This document shows positions 35,547 to 47,662 of a DNA stretch of 64,000 nucleotides, piece by piece. This DNA is from Uranotaenia lowii (taxonomy: Eukaryota; Arthropoda; Insecta; Diptera; Culicidae), in NCBI RefSeq assembly GCF_029784155.1, contig NC_073693.1, positions 359,057,825 through 359,121,824 on the forward strand. Direction: 5' to 3'. The translations under genes and the position numbers were made by a program. How positions within the stretch are numbered: position 1 is the stretch's first letter; every line of letters starts with the position of its first letter. The notes under the pieces were generated by a model. That model did no database searches. It was not told where the DNA came from and saw only the letters and a program-made list of their open reading frames with translations.

Positions 35547-36124
35547 GTGATATTTGTCATTTTTGTTATTTATGTTATTTATGTCATTTTAGTAATTTTA
35601 GTAATTTTTTTCATTTTTGTAATTTTTGTAATTTTTGTAATTTTTGTCATTTTTGTCATTTTTGTCAATTTTGTCATTTTTTTCATTTTTGTCATTTTTG
35701 TCATTTTTGTCATTATTGTCATTATTGTCATCTTTGTCATTTTTGTCATTTTTGTTTGTCACTTTTGTCATTTTTGTCATTTTTGTCATTTTTGTCATTT
35801 TTGTCATTTTTGGTATTTTTGTCATTTTTGTCATTTTTGTCATTTTTGTCATTTTTGTCATTTTTGTCCTTTTTGTCATTTTTGTCATTTTTGTCATTTT
35901 TGTCATTTTTGTCATTTTTGTCATTTTTGTCATTTTTGTCATTTTTGTCATTTTTGTCATTTTTGTCATTTTTGTCATTTTTGTCATTTTTGTCATTTTT
36001 GTCATTTTTGTCATTTTTGTCATTTTTGTCATTTTTGTCATTTTTGTCATTTTTGTCATTTTTGTTATTTTTGTCATTTTTGCCGGTTTTGTCATTTTTG
36101 TCATTTTTTTCATTTTTGTCACGT
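35547..36124 (+). repeat. 9-bp satellite array A, (TTTTTGTCA)n
   Basis: About 60 tandem copies of a 9-mer, increasingly regular toward the right, with variants (TTTTTGTAA, TTATTGTCA) mainly at the left edge. Because 9 is a multiple of 3, every frame stays open and gives spurious repeat proteins on both strands. The reverse complement of this unit is the unit of the array at 51875-52680. Confidence 0.97.
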
Positions 36125-36289
36125 TTGCTTCTCACTTTAATTTATGGTTGATCACACATTTTATAGAGTAATCGTGTAACGTAGCATACTCCTGAATCTA
36201 TGCAATTTTATTATGATAACTTAAAGTTGTAGATAGAGCTGTTACTGGGAAAACTTATTCGAGGTTTGAAGATTTACAGTAAATCTTCA
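36125..36289. other. Flank with a 21-bp palindrome beside the TIR insertion
   Basis: GAAGATTTACAGTAAATCTTC (36268-36288) is a perfect palindrome around one central base. It sits directly beside the insertion point. Further out, AAAACTTATTCGAGG (36251 on) is the inverse of CCTCGAATAAGTTTT, which begins just right of the element. Confidence 0.6.
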
Positions 36290-37627
36290 TAAAGCTTAGT
36301 TCTTTTAGAAATGGGACAGTTACGAATGCGTGTAACTGAAAAACCATTCGTTTGATCGAAATAATTTCTATGAACGAAATTAAGGTAATCTTATGATAAT
36401 TCATGAAAAAATTTGAAAAAAAATTATTTATCGTTTTTTGTAAGAAAAAAATTTACTTTATTCTTGGTATCTCCCATCGGCCAGCGCACACATTTTTCAG
36501 TCATGATATTGATCAGTTTTTCCAAATTTTACTTCGTCAAATTTGTATTTTAGGTGGCTGTATCCTCCTCCTTCAATTTCTGCTACTTCTCGGTCCAATA
36601 CTTCTCTTTCAAAAGAAACTGAGGGCAATTTAGTGGATACAGCTGTTTCGAAATTGACAAAACTTGATTATTTTCGAGCTACTTTAAAGCATTTTTAATG
36701 GAATTTCTGCTGGTAAAACCAGACAATAACGAAGTAAAACCATCATGAGATTAATACTAAAGTATAATCGGTTAGTATAGATCGTAGGTTGCGAAGGGTA
36801 CATACAAGTTAACTCTTTTTAGGCTTTGAAAAACAGCAAAAACCAAAGTTTTCGTTTCGAAAATTTTTGTTGTTTTTTTTTCACAGGAGCTGAATCTTAG
36901 TAAATCATTATATTTTTTACAAACAACCATCAAATAAATACTTTAATATGCTGGGCACCTTACCACGAGCAGATATGTTATGGGATTAAAACTCTGAAAT
37001 TTGTTTGATATAGGGTTTTTTCATAAGTTTTGTCGTCCGTCAGAATCATCTGTCTCATAGCCTCGATACCGACTATACAGCTTACAAGCTTTGGAACATG
37101 TAAAACTTTGTTTTTTGAGGTTAGATTTGCATGACTCCTAACGAGGCAACACTTTCAGCATATCGGAGGAAAAATTTGCTGGACATTTTAGCGATCTTCA
37201 CTTAGTTTTTTGCTCATTCAAAATTAATAAATCTGGTATAAGACTTGACTTCCCTGATGACCCTTAACCGTAGTTACCGATCATGTACTTCACTCCAATG
37301 CTTGATTTGAACTTTGTGGACATTTTTAACAATGTTGGCGTACTTTTCCACCACTCACACACAGTAATTCTTTGAATAATCAACGGTTTTGTCAGCTTTT
37401 GATTTAATAATGACGGATTTTGAAGGAAACTGTGCAAAATTATTTTTTTCTTTTTCTCTTGCATCGTACATGTCTCAAAAGTGCGTTAACTTAAAATTTT
37501 GACAAAAATAGGTCTGGTAGTACTTTTTACAGGCAGCAAAATGCTGTAAAGGTTTTGTATTTCCGATTAGTAGTAAACGAGCTATTGACAAAAGAAAGTG
37601 TCCCATTTCTAAAAGAACTAAGCTTTA
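36290..37627. mobile_element. 1.34-kb TIR element, copy 2 (TA target)
   Basis: It has the same terminal repeats as copy 1 (TAAAGCTTAGTTCTTTTAG and its inverse) and nearly the same length (1338 versus 1336 bp). Scattered substitutions separate the two, for example GCGTCTATCTC versus GCGTGTAACTG near the left end. No transposase frame. The two copies are about 15.7 kb apart and probably inserted independently. Confidence 0.85.
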
Positions 37628-39852
37628 CCTCGAATAAGTTTTGCCAGTTTTTAAGCTTTTTTTATCAGATTTAATCTTTTTTGCCTTGATAGCATTGGAG
37701 ATGAAAGCTTAAAAACATCGGAAAGCTTCAATCTAATAAAAAACAAGCTTAAATCTAGGAGATGTTTGTAAATGACTTGTATAACGTTGCATACTCGTTA
37801 CAACACATCAATTTCCTCAGTCGATTTCTTATATTTGTGGGCACTAAAAAAATGCTTAAAATGTGATGATATTAATTTTATGCCAAAAACTAAGTTCATT
37901 TTTAACACCCAACACTTTACGCCTTTGTGTAGGCACAAGCTATTTTTGGGAGAAATATCAGTGTGCTACACTGGCACAATTCAATCTTATTTATTCTAAT
38001 ATGGCTTTTAACAATTTTCCACTGAATACAGTCAGATGTGCGTTGTCATCTACTCACAGTTTGGGGATTTCCCGTGTCGTCTTGTATTCTTGCCACGAAA
38101 TCATTCTCACAAGCATTTCACTAGCACAACATTGCACGAATTGAAAGAGAAGAAGGAACATCTGCATGAATGTAAATGCGGTTTGTTTGTTGATCCTGTT
38201 TTAATTCTTTCTACCGGCTTTGTTGTGAATCTTTCTTCGCAAATGTCCCCTGCCCAGCAAGAGTGCATGCAAAATCGTTGAACCTGATCCACGACGAGAC
38301 ACTCCTCCTTTCTTCATTCATGATTAGTCGTTCGTTAAAGTGCAACTCGTGCGTGCGTGCGTGCGTGATCGATTCTTTTTGTAGTTTGTTCCTAATCACC
38401 GGTAATTGATCTTACATAAGTTTTTCAGTGATAAGATTGCTGATTCGTTTACCGATAAATGAAATAATATTTAGTTGAACGAGTTAATCATATCTTAAGG
38501 TAAGTTGTTTTTAACAATAAGTCTCATTAAACTTTTCTCAGATAACGATGCATTTCTAATTGAACTAAGCCGGCTTTTTTGCTGATTACTTTAATCCGTT
38601 TTACCTCAACAATTTCAATTGCGTTTTTGCCAAAACTTGGTGCAGTCATCATCATCAGGTTAAATCGAGTCACCATTATCATAATGCACTAAATTTTCCC
38701 GTCCGTCAGCTGATCAAGTTTTGTGCCGGTTTTTTTCGGTACTGTATCATTTCAATTTCTGTGGCAACAAAGACAATTATCACCAAGTTCACAAGCATCT
38801 TCAATGAGATCAACACGCGCTTCATCCCCCCTTACTCCCAACCCCAACAGACAACTGACTCATTCGCATTAAACGGTTTTTTTTCTCTCTTGGCTCTTCT
38901 TTTGGTCCAGCAATTATCATTCCTAGCTTTAGTTTTCTCGTTTCCGAACCTCAACTTCATCGTCGGTGTCATTGTTTGTTTTTTTTGGGTGGGTTTTTCA
39001 CAATAACGCAATTAAAAGCCAAGTGTCCAATGCCATTTCTTCTGCAAGCTGCAATCAAGAGAAATACAATTTACTTAGTGTACCTTTACTATAACAATTC
39101 TTCTCCATTGGGTGGATCAATTTTGATTAATTGTATCTGTCTCACGATTCGTTTTTTCTCTGGGGTTCCATTCTTAAATCAACTTCGATTATATGGCGCA
39201 GCTTATTGTTGGTTGAGAACATCTTCATTATAAAAATATTGCAAATTTGATTTCTTGAAAAATGTACCTAAAGTATGGAAGTATGAAATCGTAATTCAAA
39301 AGATTTAATGAAATAAATTGTGCCTTTAAGCTGATATCGGGAAATTGCTATTCAATTTATTGCCGGCATTTTTTAACGAATTTACTTATATCAATAATTT
39401 TTCCTTAGATTACCTCTGAATTTATTCACCACCTAACATTTCTTCGAATATAAGCGTTGGTGACGAAGAATTGGAAGCATCTGGCATGGACAAAATTGAA
39501 ATACATTTAGGATGTAGATTCAATTTGAAAAACAATCAGGGATCAGGGAATGGAGAATGAAATCCTTATTTCAATAACCATATGTTGGAGTTTTGGAAAA
39601 TTTAGATGCAAAAAGGGAAAAAAATCATATCCAAAGTATCTTAACATTTTTAACCGTAATATTTACTGGAGAGCTGTTCGTAAAATTATCTTGCAGACTT
39701 ACATCGTAAAGCTGAGGAATTTTGTTTAAACATTTAAGGTTGAAGAGAAATTTTGCATAATTGCGGGGAACTGAGATGAAGAGAGAAGATACGTCAATGA
39801 TCAAACAAATTTTGCAGCCAATGATTAAAATTGTGGCAAATTGTGCGTAAAG
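37628..39852. other. Gene-free DNA between two repeat regions
   Basis: The sequence is AT-rich with some open frames (38761-39006, 38976-39233) that lack any domain or splice context. A short (GTGC)n-like run occurs at about 38348-38368. Nothing else was recognised. Confidence 0.45.
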
Positions 39853-40880
39853 ATGAAAAATTGTCAAAATTGTCAAAATTGTCAAAATTGTCAAAATTGT
39901 CAAAATTGTCAAAATTGTCAAAATTGTCAAAATTGTCAAAATTGTCAAAATTGTCAAAATTTTCAAAATTGTCAAAATTGTCAAAATTGTCAAAATTGTC
40001 AAAATTGTCAAAATTGTCAAAATTGTCAAAACTGTCAAAATTGTCAAAATTGTCAAAATTGTCAAAATTGTCAAAATTGTCAAAATTGTCAAAATTGTCA
40101 AAATTGTCAAAATTGTCAAAATTGTCAAAATTGTCAAAATTGTCAAAATTGTCAAAATTGTCAAAATTGTCAAAATTGTCAAAATTGTCAAAATTGTCAA
40201 AATTGTCAAAATTGTCAAAATTGTCAAAATTGTCAAAATTGTCAAAATTGTCAAAATTGTCAAAATTGTCAAAATTGTCAAAATTGTCAAAATTGTCAAA
40301 ATTGTCAAAATTGTCAAAATTGTCAAAATTGTCAAAATTGACAAAATTGACAAAATTGACAAAATTGACAAAATTGACAAAATTGACAAAATTGACAAAA
40401 TTGACAAAATTGACAAAATTGACAAAATTGACAAAATTGACAAAATTGACAAAATTGACAAAATTGACAAAATTGACAAAATTGACAAAATTGACAAAAT
40501 TGACAAAATTGACAAAATTGACAAAATTGACAAAATTGACAAAATTGACAAAATTGACAAAATTGACAAAATTGACAAAATTGACAAAATTGACAAAATT
40601 GACAAAATTGACAAAATTGACAAAATTGACAAAATTGACAAAATTGACAAAATTGACAAAATTGACAAAATTGACAAAATTGACAAAATTGACAAAATTG
40701 ACAAAATTGACAAAATTGACAAAATTGACAAAATTGACAAAATTGACAAAATTGACAAAATTGACAAAATTGACAAAATTGACAAAATTGACAAAATTGA
40801 CAAAATTGACAAAATTGACAAAATTGACAAAATTGTCAAATTTGAAAAAAACTGGCAAAATTGTAATTGTCAAAACTGTC
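39853..40880 (+). repeat. 9-bp satellite array B, (TGTCAAAAT)n then (TGACAAAAT)n
   Basis: Positions 39856-40338 hold about 53 copies of TGTCAAAAT with very few errors. 40339-40836 hold about 55 copies of TGACAAAAT. The changeover is sharp, and the last few units revert to TGTCAAA. The unit differs by one base from the array A/C unit (GTCAATTTT or GACAATTTT versus GTCATTTTT). All long frames here are artefacts of a period divisible by three. Confidence 0.97.
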
Positions 40881-42961
40881 AAAATTGTAAAACTGGCGTA
40901 ACAATAATTGGAAAATAATTGGAAAATGATTCGCTTGACCAAGGTAAAAATTCAATAATATCACAATATTTTAAAAATTTTGACAAAATAATGCAAAACT
41001 GTTGGAATTGTTTAGTTTTTGAATGTTTTGTAACAAGAATTATATTGAAAATCGACAAAAAATAAAACAAAAAAATGATATTTTTTTAATTCAAATTAGT
41101 ATGAATTGCATGGCTGAAATGTGATCAAGAATGACGATAATGGTACCAAATTAAATTCGAAAAATGCTAAAAATGATGAAAATATATAAGATAATAAAAT
41201 TCTAAAAAGATAAACAATAATTTCATTGATTTCTTAGCGTTGAAACTTTACTTACAATATTTTCAATTAAGATCATAAGATAGAACGCAATTATAGATGC
41301 TTCAAAAATAGGTAAACCATGACCCTACAACAATCAAATAGAGGCAGAAAAAAGTTCCACCGGAATGATGCTCTTTTTTATTCCTAGATTAATTTACTTT
41401 ACTGACCATTGAACGCGCTATTATGGAAACCATAATTAATACCTGCAGCGCCATGCCGTGCCAGTAACGACGTGTTTCCTGTTAGGTAGACAGCAAATTT
41501 GCACAAATTTTAAAACAATTTAAATTCTTCTTATGGGGGTAATGTAGGGTGGATTTTTTTTTTCTAGGCCACGTTAGATTAGACTTTTTAAATGGTTTGT
41601 ACAAAAAATGAATACATTTGAAGAGGGAAGTTTTCTATCAATTATGGTTCTCTCAAACTTTGAAAAAAAAAACAATGAAAATATAGAAAGACGTATTATT
41701 ATGGATTCCCATGACACATTTGGCCTCGATTACCCCGCAATTTCAGCAACGTTCAATAGCATCCATCTATAACGACCTCCAACGTCCTTGGGGCAATGCG
41801 CACAGAGAGGTGATTAGGCATCAAGACAAGTCTTTGAGAGGCGCAGAAGTTATGATGATGCCAAATATGCAGAGATGAGGTGAACCCAAACGAAACACAC
41901 CTCGCAGGTAGCAAGCATATTATTGTGTGATGGCGGCAGACCCCCGAATCTTGGTTTCGTTCATGATGATGATGTTGATGATTTTGATGATGGGTGCCTT
42001 TCTAAACAGAAGTTGAAGACCCACCTTTCAAGGATGCGTGCGCTCGTGCAAATTACCATGATGCCATACGTTAATTGTGCTTAAATTTTAATTACCAAAC
42101 CTGTAACATCAGCAGCGCGGCGAAAGAAAAAAAAATATATACAAAAATTAGTCAAACACTCACCAAATAGGTGCTTTGGGCGACAGATCGGGTTGATTCA
42201 AACGAAAATCCTACACCGAACAAATGAGGAGGCTCTCTCCCCTTAGGTCATGAGATGCAGCAATTCGTCATATTTTAAGGCCCCCGTTTTAATTTAGACA
42301 CCAAAATCATCAACAAAACATACAATACGATACTATCTTTGGAGAGTGCGCCATCGAAGCCCATCTAGAGGTCTTGATCTTTTTTAGAGAAAACAAACAT
42401 CGATTAAGTTGGTTTCAAGGATTGAGCACAAAAAAAATATTAAGAGCTCCATGCCAAATACCGAACAGAATTCATTCTTGACCGAAAATTACACAGGGCT
42501 ACAAGTTTTTTGTTACCGTCAAACGGAGCATCATGTAACAGCAGGATTAAGTACAACATTTGTACATCGCAGCACTTAAAAATTATTAATATTTGGTATC
42601 GATGCTTAGGGGAGTGTGAGAACACTCGATCCCTGGGGTAACTTGATTCGCGTCAGCTGTATCTCGTAGCCGGAATCTGTTCAAAGATCGAATGATCACA
42701 AACACTTAAGGATCTCTATAAAACTTGATGTTTCCCTGAAGAGATTCATTTTTATTAAACTCTAAGCATACATACCTACATCGTCGCCAAGGCACTGATT
42801 GTAAATTTGCAATACCCCTTAGTCAATTTATGATTTTTTTGTATACTCTCTCTAACCTCTTCCACAAGCAGAGATGCTAACTGTTTTTCAAAAAAGTCAG
42901 GAAGATTTTGAAAAAATGTCTGGAAAAGTCTGGATAACGAACTTTCTAGGTGTTTCTAAAG
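40881..42961. other. Gene-free AT-rich DNA
   Basis: No gene supported. A T/G-rich ATGATGATGATGTTGATGATTTTGATGATG patch lies near 41960-41990 (short interrupted trinucleotide repeat). Nothing else was recognised. Confidence 0.45.
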
Positions 42962-43055
42962 GGCTGAGATAAAAGATCTTCACTGCTGGCGATCCGGAGC
43001 CAGCGTCTTCACTTGCTGCCAGACAAGGTTCTCGTCAACTGTGTGGACTTTCTAG
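42962..43055 (-). pseudogene. Short 3'-end fragment of non-LTR element A
   Basis: GGCTGAGATAAAAGATCTTC, the following CACTGCTGGCGAT and GGAGCCAGCGTCTTCACTTG, and the later TTCTCGTCAACTGTG match 16988-17080 closely. It is a roughly 95-bp severed 3' tail of the element A family. Confidence 0.75.
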
Positions 43056-44028
43056 GTGGCGACTTTTTTTTATATACTGCAGATGCTCATTACTCGTGTA
43101 ATAACCATACATTCTATTCACCACTATCAATCCTAGGGACATTGTGGTAGTAGCGGCAGTATACGTTTTTAGCACAATTCCCTGTTTCCCATACAACTTC
43201 GTAGCATTCATCACTTTCCAATTACATATCTAATCATTTCTTGCCATTTTACCACGGAAATTTTGAATTTTCACTGTTTCGTAAAACAATTCTTGTCCAA
43301 ACTTCAAAGTCTGGAAATTTTTGGAAGAAATGACAAAATTCTGGAAGTCTGGAAACCTTAAAAAAATGTCTGATGAAAGTCCTAAAAGTCTGTAAGATCC
43401 AGACAAAATCTGGAAGGTTGACATCACTGATCACATGTTTCCTACTACAGGAACATTTACAAATAATATTTACAATTTTCCAACGAAAAGCGACACTTAA
43501 GCACTAGATAACCATATTCGGTCGCTTTTTCAGGGATACTCTTTTATATGCTACGCGGAAAACCAAATAATAGAGCAAAGAAACGACACAGAAAATAGGA
43601 CGAACGTTTTCGAATACCGTTGACTTCCGACCCAGGATTCGATTTGTCCACTTAAGAGCATCTGTTATCAACACTCTTAGAAGGTTATTTTGTTAAATTT
43701 CAGCATTATTTCACCGAAAACATTCAACTCAAGACTACCGTAATTTCGAATAATAAACTAAACTACATAAACTAAATTTTCTACAATTTTCGACAGACGA
43801 GATAAAGTCAAACCAAGGCCTACTCCTCCCCTTGGAGCCAATATAGTATGGGTGCATAAAAGCTTATTTCGAGAACACACGCTTTTAAATTGTTGAATTT
43901 TGCCTTTTCCATATATTTTTCGAAAATTTATATTTTCTTTTAAAAGTAGCAGTATGTAAATAAAATTCTAAATAAAATCCGGAAAAATCAACAAATACAA
44001 TTTGAAATATGGAAAATCGACTAGAGCT
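43056..44028. other. Gene-free AT-rich DNA
   Basis: A few short phrases (CTGGAAA, GTCTGGA) recur around 42900-43420, suggesting small-scale duplication. No coding or repeat family could be named. Confidence 0.35.
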
Positions 44029-47000
44029 GCTAGTTTTTGAAGTCTATCTATATCTATAAGAATGGATTTCTGTCTGTCTGTTCCCTATAGACTCGGAAAC
44101 TACTGATCCGATTTGAGTGAAACTTGGCAGGTGGGGGTATTGGAGTCAGGGGAAGGTTCCTATTATGATTGAGACCCCTCCCTCTCTCATGAAAGGGGGG
44201 GGGGAGGGGCCTCCCAAACAAAAGACAATTTTTCGCATAACTCGAGAACCGATCAAGTAAATGGTATCAAATTTGGGGTGGTATTTGGGAACGAGGAATA
44301 TTTCTCTGAATATATGGTACCCCTCCCTCCTCTAAGTGTGGTGATAGGAAGGGGGGAGAATTTTTCATATAACTCGAAAACTAATCAAGATATTGGAACC
44401 AAATTTGGCACTGGAAGGTATTTGGATCCGAAAAATATTTCTATGATTATTGGAGACCCCTTCCGCTTTCCAGTGGGGAGATATAAATGGGGAGGGGCCT
44501 CTTTTATAATTTTTTACATAACTCAAAAACTAATTAAGCAAATGGAACCAAATTTGGCGGGTATTTGGGAACGTGACATGTTCTATTGATTGTTTGAGAA
44601 CCCTTCCTTTTTTCCAGCGGGGAGAAAGGAAAGAAGGAGGGAAGTTTCATACAATTTTTACTGCATAACTCAAGAACTACAACAGCAACTGGAACCAAAT
44701 TTGGCATGGAACAATATTTGGGTACGAGAAATGCTTCTATGAATATTTGGTATCCCTCACACCTTTAAAAAGGTGGATGAAAAGGGGCAGGAGAGGTCTC
44801 CCTTACAGTTTTCAGTATAACTGGAGAGTTGTTCTAGCAAATTGAACCATATTTGGCATGTGAGGGTATTTGGATACGAGAAATGTTTCTATTATAAATT
44901 TAAGCTCCAACTTTTTTTCAGCGGAAAGATATAAAGGGCGAAAGGGGTGCTTCCATACAATTTTTTTGCATAACTCAAGAATTAATTGAGCAAATGAAAC
45001 TAAATTTGGCATCAAAAAGTATTTGAGTACGAAAAATACTTTTTCTATGTGAAACAATTTCTTTCTTGCAGTAGGATGATAGAATTGGGAATATAGGAAG
45101 GGAAGGGAAGGCTTACATTTAACTTGTTTTTTTATAAAATCCGAGAAATGGACAAAACCTAACATGGAAAATCATTTTGCTATGATTCTATGAATTTCTG
45201 ACACAACATCCTCCTTTCAGTGAGTAGGTACATAGGAGAAGGGAGGTGAGCCCAATACAATTTTGTTAGCATAAGTTCTAAATTTATGCAAACGAAACCA
45301 ACAAATGGAAACAAATATGGCATGGAAAGGTACTTGGTTACGAGATATGTTTCTACGAATGTTATAGACCCTTACGCTTTACAGTGTAGAGAGGGGAAGA
45401 AAGAAGGGGGCTCCTTATAAATTATGTTGTAAAGCTTAAAAACTTATCAACCAATGGAGTTATATTTGATATAAGAGGATTTTTGGGCATGAAAAAATGG
45501 GTATGATTACACTAGTTTACAAAATTTTAAAAAAAATCGTGAACTTGATTAGCTGACCAACATTTTTAATGTAAAATTGGGCGCTGAATCCGAAAATGAA
45601 ATTCAAAAAAATCTCAGTAGAACCGTTTTTGAGTTATGCTCCAAATATGAAATTTCAAAAAAATTAAAAAAGTTCTTGTACTTAGATTAAAATATCTCGG
45701 ACGGCATAACAGTAATTTGAAATCCCTCTTTTGCATATTGAAGGTGAATATGTTTTCTATCGATCATCTGAACATTGTTTTTGCGTTTGACCAACAATAT
45801 TGCTAATATTAGTGACTTTATGAGAAAAAAAATGATAAAAAACGCATTTTTTTAGAGAAATTTTTGTTTCAACGAAAGTTTTAGACTCGATGGTAACATT
45901 TAAAAAATCTGATTTTCTTTTGCGCTTAAATTTCAATTTAAAACAAAGATTTCAAGTGGTTATTTATCAAAATCGGTTGAAAATTGAAGAAGTTATGGCT
46001 ACTTTACCATAACTGAAATTTTTGGAGTTTTTAATAATTTAACGAACCGCAGTACAATGAAACATGATAAATCTCACTCGCTTCAAGTCAAAATTATTTA
46101 TTAGCTTACCAGAAGGTCACATGCCAAGTTTCAGGAAGATCTGACCATAGGGAGGGGTTGCTTAAGTCTCAAATGTGAATAAAATTTTGAGGTATTTTGC
46201 CCGGAAGGAACGAAAAATACTGGTTTTTCATCAATAAATTTTTTCATCACTAGCTGATTGTTTTTTATGGTTGATTTTCTTAAAGCCTAAGTTGCGACAA
46301 ATATTTCACCCGAAGACTGTAACTCGATTGGATTTGAAACAGAAAAGTTATTGCGGTTCAAAGGCCGCACATTTTGTCCAACTCGCAATGAGTACTTTTT
46401 ACCCATTGCGTTTTATACGACAATTTTCGACCAAAATACAATCTTTGAACCGCAATAACTTTTCTGTTTCAAATCCAATCGAGTTGCAGTCTTCGGGTGA
46501 AATATTTCTCGCAGCTTAGGCTTTAAGAAAATCAACCATAAAAAACAATCAGCTAGTGATGAAAATAGTTATTGATGAAAAACCAGTATTTTTCGTTCCT
46601 TCCGGGCAAAATACCTCAAAATTTTATTCACGTTTGAGACTTAAGCAACCCCTCCCTATGGTCAGATCTTCCTGAAACTTGGCATGTGACCTTCTGGTAA
46701 GCTAATAAATGATTTGACTTGGAGCGAGTGAGATTTATCATGTTTCATTCTTCCTATACTATGATAAGTGTACTGCGGTTTGTTAAATTATTAAAAACTC
46801 CAAAAATTTCAGTTATTGTAAAGTAGCAATAACTTCTTCAATTTTCAACCGATTTTGATAAATAACCACTTGAAATCTTTGTTTTAAATTGAAATTTAAG
46901 CGCAAAAGAAAATCAGGTTTTTTAAATGTTACCATCAAGTCTAAAACTTTCGTTGAAACAAAAATTTCTCTAAAAAAATGCGTTTTTTATCATTTTTTTT

Positions 47001-47662
47001 TCTCATAAAGTCACTAATATTAGCAAAACTGTTGGTCAAACGCAAAAACAATGTTCAGATGATCGATAGAAAACATATTCACCTTCAATATGCAAAAGAG
47101 GGATTTCAAATTACTGTTATGCCGTCCGAGATATTTTAATCTAAGTACAAGAACTTTTTTAATTTTTTCGAAATTTCATATTTGGAGCATAACTCAAAAA
47201 CGGTTCTACTGAGATTTTTTTGAATTTCATTTTCGGATTCAGCGCCCGATTTCACATTGGAAATGACCTTCAGTTTACTGAGTTCAAAAATGCTGTAAAC
47301 TAGTGTTATTAAAGATTACGACCTCCATTCAGCAGGGGGTGAAGGGAAGGACAGGGGAGACTCTCTTTTTTAGAATAAATCCAGAGAATATCAAGCAAAA
47401 ACAACCATATTTTATAAGTTAGATTGTTCGCGTACGATTAATTTGAGAGACTAGAATTATCAGATCTTTAACACCAATTTATAGATCAAAATTCAGAAGA
47501 TGAGTTTAAGTCATCTTTGTGTTGCAATTCGAAACTCCAGCTGCCGCTCTCATTTTAAAGCGGTTTTTAAATAATGCCATCAAAACAATAAAAGTTTGAA
47601 TAATTTCTGAAAATATTATATGTTTTGGAAAGGCGTAGCAAAGCACACCCGGTCAGCTAGTA
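44029..47662. repeat. Dispersed repeat with ~150-bp degenerate tandem units
   Basis: The left edge reads CTATCTATATCTATAAGAAT and TTTCTGTCTGTCTGTTCC. The right edge reads GCGTAGCAAAGCACACCCGG followed by TCAGCTAGT. Between them, a unit of about 150 bp recurs, each copy with an AACTCRARAACY...CAAATTTGG core (near 44240, 44371, 44520, 44667, 44819, 44971), then runs of G and a GAGAAATATTTCTATGA-like phrase. The copies are strongly diverged. A foldback element interrupts it at 45510. The same pair of terminus types, in reverse, bounds 1631-3305. Confidence 0.65.
45510..47305. mobile_element. 1.8-kb foldback element with CACTA ends and TTA duplication
   Basis: The ends read CACTAGTTTACA and, inverted, TGTAAACTAGTG, with TTA just outside both (45507-45509 and 47306-47308). 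The two arms (about 45510-46375 and 46437-47305) are inverted copies over their whole length. They are nearly identical near the middle and more diverged at the outer edges. The centre is near 46397, where CGCAATG and CATTGCG pair around a short loop. It has no transposase; matching frames such as 46271-46519 only reflect the inverted symmetry. CACTA ends with a 3-bp duplication recall EnSpm/CACTA elements, but the class is not proven. Confidence 0.85.

Noticed and set aside
35547..36171. Long Phe/Ile/Val- and Lys/Met/Thr-type proteins on both strands
   Set aside because: They are a translation of a 9-bp tandem repeat; all frames remain open because the unit is a multiple of three.
36403..36633. 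Frame inside the 1.34-kb element as a transposase
   Set aside because: No DDE or HTH signature; the other copy does not keep the frame.
39625..40942. 356-404 residue Ser/Ile/Leu-, Asn/Phe/Val- and Lys/Leu/Ser-type proteins
   Set aside because: Same reason: spurious frames across satellite B, present on both strands.
46271..46519. 82-residue frame at the centre of the foldback
   Set aside because: Its content is explained by inverted symmetry, and no domain is present.
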